From assembly GCF_016908775.1 (NCBI RefSeq), contig NZ_JAFBEP010000001.1:310001-374000 (forward strand): 64,000 nucleotides of DNA, in the 5' to 3' direction. Shown piece after piece: positions 49,699 through 58,102 of the stretch. Source of the DNA: Defluviitalea raffinosedens. GTDB taxonomy: Bacteria; Bacillota; Clostridia; Lachnospirales; Defluviitaleaceae. A program made the position numbers and the translations under genes. Under the pieces are notes generated by a model. It was not told the DNA's origin, did not search any database, and saw only the letters and a program-made list of their open reading frames with translations. Within the stretch, counting starts at the first letter, position 1. The number at the start of each line of letters is the position of its first letter.

Positions 49699-49969
49699 TA
49701 TATGTCCTCCACAGCAAGTATCATATATTTTTAATTTAGTTTTTCCCCAGTTTCCGCCTTAATTCAAACCAGCTTTTTACACTATTTGATGGAAATATTG
49801 ACCATATTGTTAATGATTTATCATTTATATTTTTCATATTTTTTATCCTTTTTGTCTTATTAAAAATAATTATCATTTGTATTGTTTTCTCATTATTTTA
49901 TCTTTTAGAATAATTGTCTTTTTAAGCGGATTTTAAAATAATTAATAACAATTATTATTTAAAAATCTA
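49699..49969. other. AT-rich region upstream of pflB
   Basis: No gene recognised in this stretch. Very AT-rich sequence with poly-T tracts between the divergent esterase and pflB genes; the pflB promoter begins at 49970. Confidence 0.6.
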
Positions 49970-50046
49970 TTGACGTGTATACAGTATTCATATATAATAG
50001 AATCAAACAATAAATTAATATTGTAACTGTGTTAAAAAAATAACAC
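49970..50046 (+). promoter_or_regulatory. pflB promoter and Rex-like operator
   Basis: TTGACG (49970-49975), 17-bp spacer, TATAAT (49993-49998). At 50029-50046 the palindrome GTGTTAAAAAAATAACAC matches the Rex operator pattern (TTGTTAANNNNTTAACAA) at most positions, suggesting NADH/NAD control of pyruvate formate-lyase. The match is by eye. Confidence 0.65.
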
Positions 50047-50078
50047 TTAATTGTATAAATAAAAAAGGAGGATGCCTT

Positions 50079-52307
50079 ATGTTTGAACAATGGAAAGGTT
50101 TTAGCGAAGGTAACTGGACTAAAGAAATAGATGTCAGAGATTTTATTCAAAGAAATTACACCCCTTATGAAGGAGACGACTCCTTCCTTGCAGGACCAAC
50201 TGAAAGAACTAAAAAGCTTTGGGATGAAGTTATGGAATTAACCAAAGTAGAAAGGGAAAAAGGAATCTTAGATGTTGAAACAAAGATCCCTTCAAGCATT
50301 ACTTCCCACGGCCCTGGATATCTTGACAAAGATTTAGAGCAAATTGTAGGTTTTCAAACAGATAAACCTTTAAAAAGAGGTATTATGCCCTTTGGCGGAA
50401 TCCGTGTCGTAGAAAAAGCATTGGATGCTTATGGCTATGAACTGGACCCAATAACCCGTGAAATATTTAAGAAATATAGAAAAACTCATAATGATGGAGT
50501 GTTTGATGCTTATACAGAAGAAATGAGAAAAGCAAGACACACTGGAATTATCACTGGTCTTCCAGATGCCTATGGCAGAGGCCGTATCATAGGAGACTAT
50601 AGAAGAGTGGCTTTATATGGTGTTGACAGACTTATAGAAGAAAAGCAAAAAGAAAAGAAAGAACTCGAAGTAGAATATATGGAAAGCCCAATCATTCGCC
50701 TTCGTGAAGAAATCTCCGAGCAAATAAGAGCTCTTCAGGATTTAAAAGAAATGGCAAAGAATTATGGCTTTGATATAAGCAAGCCTGCATCTAATGCAAA
50801 AGAAGCAATCCAATGGACATATTTTGCATATTTAGGTGCTGTTAAGGAACAAGACGGTGCTGCCATGTCTTTGGGCCGCGTATCTACTTTCTTTGATATA
50901 TATATTGAAAGAGACATGAAAGAAGGCATTTTAACAGAAGAACAAGCCCAAGAATTAATCGATCATTTCGTTATGAAATTAAGAATGGTTCGCTTCCTCA
51001 GAACACCATCTTATAATGAATTGTTCTCAGGAGACCCAACCTGGGTAACAGAATCCATCGGAGGTATGGGCGAAGACGGGAGAACCTTAGTAACAAAAAA
51101 CAGTTTCCGTATTCTTCATACATTAAATAATTTAGGCCCTGCGCCAGAACCAAACTTAACCGTTCTATGGTCTGAAAGATTGCCTGAAAGCTTTAAAAGA
51201 TTCTGCGCTAAGGTATCTATTGACACCAGTTCCATCCAATATGAAAATGACGACATCATGAGAAGATGGTACGGCGACGACTACGGAATTGCTTGCTGTG
51301 TATCTCCTATGAGAATTGGTAAACAAATGCAATTCTTTGGTGCCCGTGCAAACCTTGCAAAAGCCCTGTTATATGCAATCAATGGCGGTAGGGATGAAAA
51401 GAGCGGAGAACAAGTTACTCCTCAATTTGCACCTATTACTTCTGACTATCTTGATTATGATGAAGTCATGGAAAAATTCGATCAAATGATGGATTGGTTA
51501 TCTCAAGTTTACATCAACACCCTCAATATCATCCACTATATGCATGACAAATACGCCTATGAAAAACTCCAAATGGCGCTTCATGATAAAGACATCCTTC
51601 GTACTTCCGCTTGCGGTATTGCAGGATTATCTGTTGTAGCCGATTCCTTATCTGCTATCAAATACAGCAAAGTAAAAGTTATAAGAAATGAACAAGGCTT
51701 AGCAGTTGACTACGAAATAGAAGGTGAATATCCTGCATTCGGAAATAACGATGAAAGAGTGGACTCCATTGCTATTGAAATCGTAGAAAGATTCATGAAC
51801 AAATTAAGAAGACATAAAACTTACCGTGATTCTGTTCCGACATTATCCATCTTGACCATTACATCCAATGTGGTATACGGTAAGAAAACAGGAAATACGC
51901 CTGACGGAAGAAAAGCCGGCGAACCTTTTGCCCCAGGTGCTAACCCAATGCACGGAAGAGATAAAAAAGGTGCTATCGCATCTATGGCATCCGTTGCAAA
52001 ACTTCCTTATCAACATGCACAAGACGGTATCTCTTATACCTTCTCCATCGTTCCTAAAGCTTTAGGAAAGTCCGAAGACGAAAGAGTATCTAACCTGGTG
52101 GGTATGCTGGATGGATATTTCCATGATGAAGGACATCACATCAATGTAAACGTCTTTGACAGAGAGACTTTACTCGATGCAATGGATCATCCTGAAAAAT
52201 ATCCTCAATTAACCATTCGTGTTTCTGGATATGCTGTTAACTTTATCAAACTTACAAGAGAACAACAATTAGATGTTATTAATAGAACTTTCCACGAAAG
52301 ATTCTAA
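50079..52307 (+). CDS. pflB: pyruvate formate-lyase
   Basis: A 742-aa glycyl radical enzyme converting pyruvate and CoA to acetyl-CoA and formate. The tandem catalytic cysteines are Cys406-Cys407 ([20 protein letters not shown]) and the radical Gly717 is in [13 protein letters not shown]. The N terminus [13 protein letters not shown] and the length are standard. It is followed 70 bp later by its activase. Expression is probably redox-controlled through the Rex-like palindrome in the leader. Confidence 0.96.
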   Translation: MFEQWKGFSEGNWTKEIDVRDFIQRNYTPYEGDDSFLAGPTERTKKLWDEVMELTKVEREKGILDVETKIPSSITSHGPGYLDKDLEQIVGFQTDKPLKRGIMPFGGIRVVEKALDAYGYELDPITREIFKKYRKTHNDGVFDAYTEEMRKARHTGIITGLPDAYGRGRIIGDYRRVALYGVDRLIEEKQKEKKELEVEYMESPIIRLREEISEQIRALQDLKEMAKNYGFDISKPASNAKEAIQWTYFAYLGAVKEQDGAAMSLGRVSTFFDIYIERDMKEGILTEEQAQELIDHFVMKLRMVRFLRTPSYNELFSGDPTWVTESIGGMGEDGRTLVTKNSFRILHTLNNLGPAPEPNLTVLWSERLPESFKRFCAKVSIDTSSIQYENDDIMRRWYGDDYGIACCVSPMRIGKQMQFFGARANLAKALLYAINGGRDEKSGEQVTPQFAPITSDYLDYDEVMEKFDQMMDWLSQVYINTLNIIHYMHDKYAYEKLQMALHDKDILRTSACGIAGLSVVADSLSAIKYSKVKVIRNEQGLAVDYEIEGEYPAFGNNDERVDSIAIEIVERFMNKLRRHKTYRDSVPTLSILTITSNVVYGKKTGNTPDGRKAGEPFAPGANPMHGRDKKGAIASMASVAKLPYQHAQDGISYTFSIVPKALGKSEDERVSNLVGMLDGYFHDEGHHINVNVFDRETLLDAMDHPEKYPQLTIRVSGYAVNFIKLTREQQLDVINRTFHERF

Positions 52308-52377
52308 GTAAATATGTTATAATAAGAGAAAAAACATTAGTTTCTTCTCTTTTATCCTAAAGGAAAGGAGCCTTGTT

Positions 52378-53106
52378 ATGAGTATAACTGGAAGAATTCA
52401 TTCGATTGAAACTTGTGGAACCGTAGATGGTCCCGGCATTCGATTTGTGGTGTTTACACAAGGCTGTCCTCTTAGATGCCAGTACTGTCACAATCCTGAT
52501 ACCTGGAATATTGCGCACGGAGAAGAAACTACTGTTGAAAAGCTTATAAAGGAAATAGAAAAATATAAGTCTTATATGAAATTTTCTGGTGGTGGTGTTA
52601 CTTTAACCGGAGGTGAACCTCTTATGCAGCCTAAGTTTACAGCTGAGCTGTTTCGTCAGTGTAAAGAAAGAGGCATTCACACAGCCCTGGACACCTCCGG
52701 ATATATCCCCCTGGAACATGCAAAAGAAGTCCTGGAATATACAGATTTAGTCTTGCTGGATATTAAATCCTTTGACCCGAATATATATAAGGATCTTACT
52801 GGTGTTTCCAATGAACCAACGTTAAAGTTGGCAAAATATCTTTCAGATATTAATAAACCGATGTGGGTACGTTTTGTCCTTGTTCCTAATCTGACAGATG
52901 ACCCGGAAAATATAGAAGGCTTAGCTTCTTTTCTCTCAACCCTTAATAATATTGAAAAAGTTGAACTCCTCCCCTTTCATAAAATGGGTGAGTACAAGTG
53001 GGAGCAACTGGGCTACCCCTATCGTTTAAAAAATACTCCCCCTCCTTCAGAAGAAGCCATTAAAAATGCCAAAGCGATCTTTGAAAGATATGGATTAAAA
53101 GTATAA
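52378..53106 (+). CDS. pflA: pyruvate formate-lyase activating enzyme
   Basis: A 242-aa radical SAM enzyme that installs the glycyl radical on PflB. It has GTVDGPGIRFVVFTQGCPLR, the cluster motif CPLRCQYCHNP (CxxxCxxC, ~30-37), and SGGGVTLTGGEPLMQ. Length is normal. AAAGGAG precedes the ATG. A hairpin at 53113-53135 closes the pfl operon. Confidence 0.95.
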   Translation: MSITGRIHSIETCGTVDGPGIRFVVFTQGCPLRCQYCHNPDTWNIAHGEETTVEKLIKEIEKYKSYMKFSGGGVTLTGGEPLMQPKFTAELFRQCKERGIHTALDTSGYIPLEHAKEVLEYTDLVLLDIKSFDPNIYKDLTGVSNEPTLKLAKYLSDINKPMWVRFVLVPNLTDDPENIEGLASFLSTLNNIEKVELLPFHKMGEYKWEQLGYPYRLKNTPPPSEEAIKNAKAIFERYGLKV

Positions 53107-53112
53107 AAATAT

Positions 53113-53140
53113 AAGCCGCAGAAAATCTGCGGCTTTTGCT
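53113..53140 (+). terminator. pfl operon terminator
   Basis: aagccgcag/ctgcggctt stem with AAAAT loop followed by TTGCTTTT. Confidence 0.8.
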
Positions 53141-53141
53141 T

Positions 53142-53630
53142 TTACATAGCAACCGTATTTGTGTTATCACCAAATCCCTCAATAGGATCTGCATTTCTTA
53201 AAGTAAATAAGTAAATTGGGCACATAAATATAAATATAATACTTAGAATCAACATTCCAACGGCTTTATCTCCTCTATATTTTTTATAGAGATTATAAAT
53301 GGATGCAAAGTTTAAGATCACATAAGCTATCGAAATAAGAAAACCTATAAAGGGTATCCCTCCCAGCACTATACTTGCTGCACATACCACAGGAAGAACA
53401 ACTTCCAATTTGTTGATTTCCTGATTAAATAACTTAATCTTTCCAACTAGTTTTCCCATTATGTACATATCAGCTACAGGAATCCATGCAAGCCAGGAAT
53501 TTTCAATCCCTGCCTTCTTTGCCATACCAAATAGTCCAATAGATTTCAGAACATAAAGTACGATAAAAATAACAGCAAATACTAAAACAAAAGCAAGACC
53601 TAATCCTAAAATTAATTCCCAGCGATCCAT
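53142..53630 (-). CDS. membrane protein of unknown function
   Basis: A 162-aa protein with four or five hydrophobic segments (~8-32, ~80-100, ~100-120, ~128-150). The FGMAKKAGIENSWLAWIPVADMYIMG region (~37-60) recurs in uncharacterised small membrane proteins of Firmicutes (DUF5684-like), often annotated only as membrane protein. The gene ends close to the pfl terminator, convergent with pflA. The ATG at 53630 follows GGAGG. I cannot assign a function. Confidence 0.7.
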   Translation of the reverse strand: MDRWELILGLGLAFVLVFAVIFIVLYVLKSIGLFGMAKKAGIENSWLAWIPVADMYIMGKLVGKIKLFNQEINKLEVVLPVVCAASIVLGGIPFIGFLISIAYVILNFASIYNLYKKYRGDKAVGMLILSIIFIFMCPIYLFTLRNADPIEGFGDNTNTVAM

Positions 53631-53823
53631 CACGCTACCTCCTTAATATGTATTAAAATTCATATAATTTATTATACATTGAAACAAGCTATCAAATCAA
53701 TATTTTTTAAATTTTTATAACATTTTACCAACTATGTAATAAATCTTTCAATTTTATTTTTCCTGTGTTAATATAAAAAAGCATTATAATCTGGTTTAAA
53801 TTTCAATAAGAGGGGTACAAAAA

Positions 53824-54324
53824 ATGAAAATACGACTTGCATCTTCTCTCACTCGAGATAGTATTGTGGACGGCCCCGGGCTTAGAACAGTCCTTTGGAC
53901 CCAGGGGTGTAAACATCATTGCATAGGATGCCACAATCCAGGAACCCATCCCCTGGACGGTGGATTCGAAACTTCTACAGAAGAGATCATGGAAACCTTA
54001 AAAACATTAAAACTCCAAAAAGGCATCACCTTTTCCGGCGGAGAGCCTTTCTTGCAGCCGGAGGCCTGTGCAGAAATCGCCAGATTCTGTCATAACTTAA
54101 ATTGGGATGTATGGGTTTACACCGGTTATACCTATGAAGAAATACTAGCAAATAACAACTCCTTGTGGAATGAGTTTTTGGAAGAAATTGACGTACTGAT
54201 CGATGGTCCCTTTATCTTAGAAAAAAAAGATTTCACCTTATTGTACAGAGGATCATCGAATCAAAGAATCATTGATGTCAATCTTTCTAAAAAGAATAAT
54301 AAAATAGTATTTTGGGAACAATAA
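53824..54324 (+). CDS. nrdG: anaerobic ribonucleotide reductase activating protein
   Basis: A 166-aa small radical SAM activase. N-terminal SIVDGPGLRTVLWTQGCKHH, the cluster motif CKHHCIGCHNPGT (CxxxCxxC, ~30-37) and TFSGGEPFLQPEA match NrdG. Its partner, the class III reductase NrdD, is not in the window, which is unusual since nrdD and nrdG are commonly adjacent. Activation of a different glycyl radical enzyme cannot be excluded. The gene is followed 80 bp later by a ferredoxin gene on the same strand. Confidence 0.85.
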   Translation: MKIRLASSLTRDSIVDGPGLRTVLWTQGCKHHCIGCHNPGTHPLDGGFETSTEEIMETLKTLKLQKGITFSGGEPFLQPEACAEIARFCHNLNWDVWVYTGYTYEEILANNNSLWNEFLEEIDVLIDGPFILEKKDFTLLYRGSSNQRIIDVNLSKKNNKIVFWEQ

Positions 54325-54403
54325 GAATTTAACATTTTACTTGTAAACTTAACGCAATTAGTATACAATATGCTTGTATCGAATATTCTGAGGAGGTGTT
54401 ATT

Positions 54404-54574
54404 ATGGCTTATGTAATAAATGACGAATGTATCAGCTGCGGAGCTTGTGAGCCAGAATGTCCTGTTTCCTGTATTTCTGAAGGAGATGGAAAATACGAAA
54501 TCAATGCAGATGAATGTATTGAATGTGGTGCTTGTGCAGACGCTTGTCCTGTAAATGCTCCAAACCCAGCCTAA
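54404..54574 (+). CDS. 2[4Fe-4S] ferredoxin
   Basis: A 56-aa clostridial-type ferredoxin: two CxxCxxCxxxCP motifs, CISCGACEPECP (9-20) and CIECGACADACP (38-49). GAGGAGGTG precedes the ATG at 54404. It acts as a low-potential electron carrier for enzymes such as hydrogenase, PFOR or radical SAM activases. It is followed by its own strong terminator and could be monocistronic. Confidence 0.95.
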   Translation: MAYVINDECISCGACEPECPVSCISEGDGKYEINADECIECGACADACPVNAPNPA

Positions 54575-54580
54575 AATCAA

Positions 54581-54607
54581 AAAATCGCCCTGATGGGCGA
54601 TTTTTTT
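54581..54607. terminator. bidirectional terminator
   Basis: aaaaaatcgccc/gggcgattttttt hairpin with TGAT loop between the convergent ferredoxin and MerR genes. Confidence 0.9.
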
Positions 54608-55181
54608 ATCTTCCAAAAATATGCTTATACCATGGAATCTTTCTGCTGGCTGCAACCGCTGTTTCTTTTCTCATATTCTGAACTTCCCTTAAAACTTCAT
54701 CTAACCTTTTGTATCGTTCTTTATCCCTTGCTTCATATTCTTTTTCTAAAAATTTAATCTGAGTCAACATTTCTTCCTTTAAGTCCTGCTTTAACTCTTC
54801 TTTGATCTCTTTTCTTAATATATGATTATGTTCAACCAAAGCCTCTTTGAATAAATTTTTCATCATCATCTGAAACTGTTTAACCTTTTCATCATTAGGA
54901 TTGGTTATATCTACTTCATTTCCATGGCTTAATTTCAGTGCATAATCTTCATTTTCATCCATACTGGAAATTGCAGCTTTAATAGCTCTAAGCTGAAGTC
55001 CCTGCTCTTTAAAGTGCTTAATGTTTTCAAAGATCCTGATTTCTTGATCCGTATAATATCTATGCCCCATTTCGTTCCTTGGAATCTCCAGGTTAAGTTC
55101 TTCTTCCCAGTACCGAAGTACATGTGTTTCTAAATTGAGCATTTCAGATGCCTCTGAAATACTGTATCTTTTTTCTTCCAT
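54606..55181 (-). CDS. MerR-family regulator
   Basis: A 191-aa regulator: MerR winged helix (~5-72; YSISEASEMLNLETHVLRYWEEEL, GHRYYTDQEIRIFENI) followed by a long charged coiled coil (~95-165) and a short basic tail (KIPWYKHIFGR). The combination resembles RacA-like or YfmP-like chromosome-associated MerR proteins in clostridia, but no ligand motif is apparent. It is convergent with the ferredoxin gene. Target unknown. Confidence 0.85.
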   Translation of the reverse strand: MEEKRYSISEASEMLNLETHVLRYWEEELNLEIPRNEMGHRYYTDQEIRIFENIKHFKEQGLQLRAIKAAISSMDENEDYALKLSHGNEVDITNPNDEKVKQFQMMMKNLFKEALVEHNHILRKEIKEELKQDLKEEMLTQIKFLEKEYEARDKERYKRLDEVLREVQNMRKETAVAASRKIPWYKHIFGR

Positions 55182-55307
55182 AGTTTCACCCCATTATCAA
55201 AAATTTCCAGTTATACTCGTAGTATACCATAAATTTACATTAAATCAATAAAAAAATGCTAAAAATTTACTTTAAGGGCTAATATTGATAAAAGTTGAAG
55301 ACGAAAA

Positions 55308-55366
55308 AATAAAAACCTTCCTGGCTCATGCTAAAGTAAAACATGAATCGGGAAGGTTTTTATTAA
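55308..55366 (-). terminator. lipoprotein gene terminator
   Basis: On the minus strand AAAAACCTTCC pairs with GGAAGGTTTTT, with an internal CATG/CATG pairing, 20 bp past the lipoprotein stop; symmetric, so it may act both ways. Confidence 0.8.
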
Positions 55367-55385
55367 CTGCTGTTTTATGAGTGAT

Positions 55386-55846
55386 TTAGGAATTTGCATT
55401 CCCACTTTCGACTTCGTTTATAAGTTTTTCAGCACTGTTGATGAATTCGTAAGCTCTGTCAATAACTGTTTTTATGTTGTCCATAACTTCAGGTGTGAGG
55501 TTTTTGGGATCAGCAAAATATCCGTCAATTTCTGTAATTCCTTCGGAAATCTCATTCATAACTGTAACAAGTTCTTCAATCTCTAAAAGCTCAGGACTTG
55601 TATTCACCTTGTCAACAACCTCATTATATGCGTCTATCATCGCTGAAAATTCCTGTGCAAGGGCTTGTTGTTCCTCGGTATATTCCACTTCTGTGCTTTC
55701 TTGTGTAGTATCTTGCGCAGCTTCTTGTTTATTCTCCTGTGCACTTCCTTGTGAACTGGTTGATGAAGTGGACGCTTTTTCTCCACCACAGGCAACAAGA
55801 TTCAGTGTCATCATAAGTGTTAACATACTACAAGTAATTTTTTCAT
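55386..55846 (-). pseudogene. small lipoprotein with a probable frameshift in its signal peptide
   Basis: The open frame from 55826 encodes MLTLMMTLNLVACGGEKAST, a lipobox (LVAC) without the usual positively charged start, followed by a Ser/Glu-rich stretch and a helical domain (146 aa in all). A strong GAGGAGG site lies instead before an ATG at 55846, which reads MKKLLVVC then stop. Adding one A to the six-A run would join the frames as MKKITCSMLTLMMTLNLVAC, a normal lipoprotein signal. So either the gene is frameshifted, the run is phase-variable, or there is a sequencing error. Function unknown. It is divergent from a LytTR/GHKL system. Confidence 0.75.
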
Positions 55847-55951
55847 TTTAAATCCTCCTCTTTCTAGTCAACGTATGTAATAACGCACCGCCCGTTAAGT
55901 ATATCAGGCATTTTTTTTTAACCGTCTTTTGCATGAATGACGATTTTTTTG

Positions 55952-55976
55952 ACATGAAATACTTTTTTACATGAAA
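55952..55976. promoter_or_regulatory. direct repeats before the LytTR regulator
   Basis: ACATGAAA occurs at 55952-55959 and 55969-55976, with a further CATGAA at 55932-55937, all in the same orientation between the divergent lipoprotein and regulator genes. LytTR regulators typically bind spaced direct repeats, so these are candidate sites; spacing (17 and 21 bp) is longer than for AgrA. Confidence 0.4.
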
Positions 55977-56036
55977 CATAGTATCGTCTGTCAAATTATT
56001 ATGTTAAAATAATAGTGAAGAAACGGAGGAATTTTA

Positions 56037-56762
56037 ATGATACAAATTGCAGTCTGCGACGACAATATTGACGAACTATCCCACATTGTTCAACTGATCA
56101 ACCTATATAAAGTATCCAAAAACTTCAGCTGCAAATGTACCATCTTTCATAATGGATTTGAGCTCATTTCGGTTTTAGAAAAAGGAAAGAGATTCGATAT
56201 ATACTGTCTGGATATTATTATGCCGGGGTTGACGGGCATTGATGTGGCAAAGGAAATCCGTAAGTTTGACAAAACCACACCCCTTCTGTTCTTTACCTCC
56301 TCCGCTGAATTTGCCTTAGAAAGTTATTCTGTAAAAGCTGTCAATTATGTACTAAAGCCTATTACAAAAGAAAAATTCTTCCTCACCCTGGATGAAGTCT
56401 TAGAGAAAATAAACGCAGATCAAGAAGAAGATGCCATTATTGTAAAAAGCAATGAAGGCATTCAAAGAATCCTCATTTCTAATTTAGCTTTTGTCGAGGT
56501 GATTGGCAGAAATGTTTTGTATCATCTTTACTTCGGAAAAATCATCCAATGTACAGAATCTTTCTCCTCTGTCTGCGACAAGCTTATGAAATATGGGTGC
56601 TTTATCAGACCGCATCGCTCCTACATTGTGAACATGCAGTTTATAGACACCATCGAAAATCATCAGATCACCCTGCAGAATCTTGCCATTATACCTGTTG
56701 CCCAGAGAAAGATTAGAGAAATTAAGCAACAATATCTAAATTATCAGATGGAGGAGCAATAA
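56037..56762 (+). CDS. LytTR-family response regulator
   Basis: A 241-aa response regulator: receiver domain (~1-120) with acidic pair DDN at 8-10, the phospho-acceptor Asp in YCLDIIMPGLTG and Lys in YVLKPITKEKF, then a LytTR DNA-binding domain (~135-238; NLAFVEVIGRNVLYHLYFG, IRPHRSYIVNMQFI). It is typical of AgrA/VirR-type regulators. The ATG follows ACGGAGG. The histidine kinase gene starts 4 bp after its stop, so the two form an operon. Target genes unknown; the divergent lipoprotein is a candidate. Confidence 0.9.
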   Translation: MIQIAVCDDNIDELSHIVQLINLYKVSKNFSCKCTIFHNGFELISVLEKGKRFDIYCLDIIMPGLTGIDVAKEIRKFDKTTPLLFFTSSAEFALESYSVKAVNYVLKPITKEKFFLTLDEVLEKINADQEEDAIIVKSNEGIQRILISNLAFVEVIGRNVLYHLYFGKIIQCTESFSSVCDKLMKYGCFIRPHRSYIVNMQFIDTIENHQITLQNLAIIPVAQRKIREIKQQYLNYQMEEQ

Positions 56763-56766
56763 AAGA

Positions 56767-58038
56767 ATGATAGAAACTGTCATTGAGTTTTCTCGCTATT
56801 ATATCGCCCTTCTGTTCGGAACGGGCATAGCAGCCCTTTTTACCGGAATGCCACACACAAGGAAAAACTATCTGGTTTATGGAATCTTTACCATCATCAT
56901 ATTTCTTTTACAACTTCTTTCCTTATGGACATGGGGCATGGAGATCACGTTTAAACTCTATCCACTCATCACCCATCTTCCAATGGTTATATTTATTGTA
57001 TTTTATTTAAAACAATCATGGCTAATAGCTATTACCAGTATGTGTCTTTCTTTTCTGTGCTACCAGTTTCCCCGATACGTTGGCACTGTTTTAGGAGCCA
57101 CTTTTGGCTGGGTTACTATGAACCACATTGGTTATATTGTCACAGCCATTCTGATGTACTACTTTCTACAGAAATATGCCGTAAAATCTGTTCGGCATCT
57201 GTTGGAACGGTCTAATAAGTCCTGCCTGCTGTTTGGTGCAATGCCCACTTTTTATTATGTTTTTGAGCATACTTCCACAGTATATACAGATTTTATGTAC
57301 AGCGGAACCCGGGCGGCTGTACAGTTTATGCCCTTTGTGACGTCCGCATTCTATATAGTTTTTGTTCTTTTGTATTATGACGAAACTCAAAAACAAGCAA
57401 GAATTCAAAGAGAGCGAGACATGCTGGCCACACAGTTTAAGCAGGCTCAAACCGAATTTGCTTCTCTAAAACAAATTCAGCAGACTGCTGCAGCCTACAG
57501 ACACGATATGCGCCACCATTTCTCCCTTTTACAGTGGTTGGCATCCGAAGGACTTGTAGATGAAATCATAGAATACCTAAAGACTGCCCAGTCCGATGTC
57601 GATGCCATCACTCCCATACGTTTTTGTGAAAATGAGACTGTCAATCTGATTTTGTCCTCTTTTGCTTTCAAGGCAAAGGAAGCAAGCATCCATTTAAGCA
57701 TAGATGCAAGATTGCCTGATGCCCTTCCCTTTAGCGATACCGAGCTTTGTTCACTTTTGTCCAATGCTTTGGAAAACGCCATACATGCCTGCGAGCAAAT
57801 ATCAGAAAGCAGTAAACGATCTATCAAACTCCGCATGTATTCCAAAAGCAATAAATTGTGCATTGACATCCGAAACAGCTATCAATCAGAACCGATTTTT
57901 TCTGGGGATCTGCCGATATCCAAAGAGCAGGGACATGGTTATGGTACAAAGAGCATGGCCCATATTATAAAAAAGCATAGCGGTGTCTTTCTGTTTACGA
58001 CCAAAGAGGGTTGGTTTATCTTTCAGGCGACCATATAA
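56767..58038 (+). CDS. GHKL-domain sensor histidine kinase (AgrC-like)
   Basis: A 423-aa kinase with about six membrane helices (~10-205), a coiled linker, a phospho-acceptor His in YRHDMRHHFSLLQW, and a GHKL ATPase domain with N-box LLSNALENAIHACE and G-box GHGYGTKSMAHIIKKHSG. The arrangement resembles peptide-sensing AgrC/ComD-type kinases, but no agrB/agrD-like genes are seen nearby, so the signal is unknown. The gene follows the LytTR regulator directly. Confidence 0.87.
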   Translation: MIETVIEFSRYYIALLFGTGIAALFTGMPHTRKNYLVYGIFTIIIFLLQLLSLWTWGMEITFKLYPLITHLPMVIFIVFYLKQSWLIAITSMCLSFLCYQFPRYVGTVLGATFGWVTMNHIGYIVTAILMYYFLQKYAVKSVRHLLERSNKSCLLFGAMPTFYYVFEHTSTVYTDFMYSGTRAAVQFMPFVTSAFYIVFVLLYYDETQKQARIQRERDMLATQFKQAQTEFASLKQIQQTAAAYRHDMRHHFSLLQWLASEGLVDEIIEYLKTAQSDVDAITPIRFCENETVNLILSSFAFKAKEASIHLSIDARLPDALPFSDTELCSLLSNALENAIHACEQISESSKRSIKLRMYSKSNKLCIDIRNSYQSEPIFSGDLPISKEQGHGYGTKSMAHIIKKHSGVFLFTTKEGWFIFQATI

Positions 58039-58052
58039 ATCGATATGATAAC

Positions 58053-58092
58053 AAAAAATCCAGTTCTTCACCAAAAGAAGAACTGGATTTTT
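58053..58092. terminator. bidirectional terminator
   Basis: aaaatccagttctt/agaactggatttt hairpin flanked by A and T runs between the convergent kinase gene and dnaB. Confidence 0.88.
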
Positions 58093-58102
58093 ATGTATTT
58101 TC

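Noticed and set aside
49855-49970. Fur-box-like AATAATTATCATT upstream of pflB
   Set aside because: The region is extremely AT-rich and the match is partial; nothing else suggests iron control.
54329-54655. 108-aa open frame on the minus strand over the ferredoxin gene
   Set aside because: It is the shadow of the ferredoxin and the MerR C terminus; the plus-strand ferredoxin has both cluster motifs and a ribosome binding site.
55860-58040. Complete agr quorum-sensing locus
   Set aside because: Only the kinase and regulator are present; no AgrB-like peptidase or AgrD-like peptide could be found in any frame nearby.
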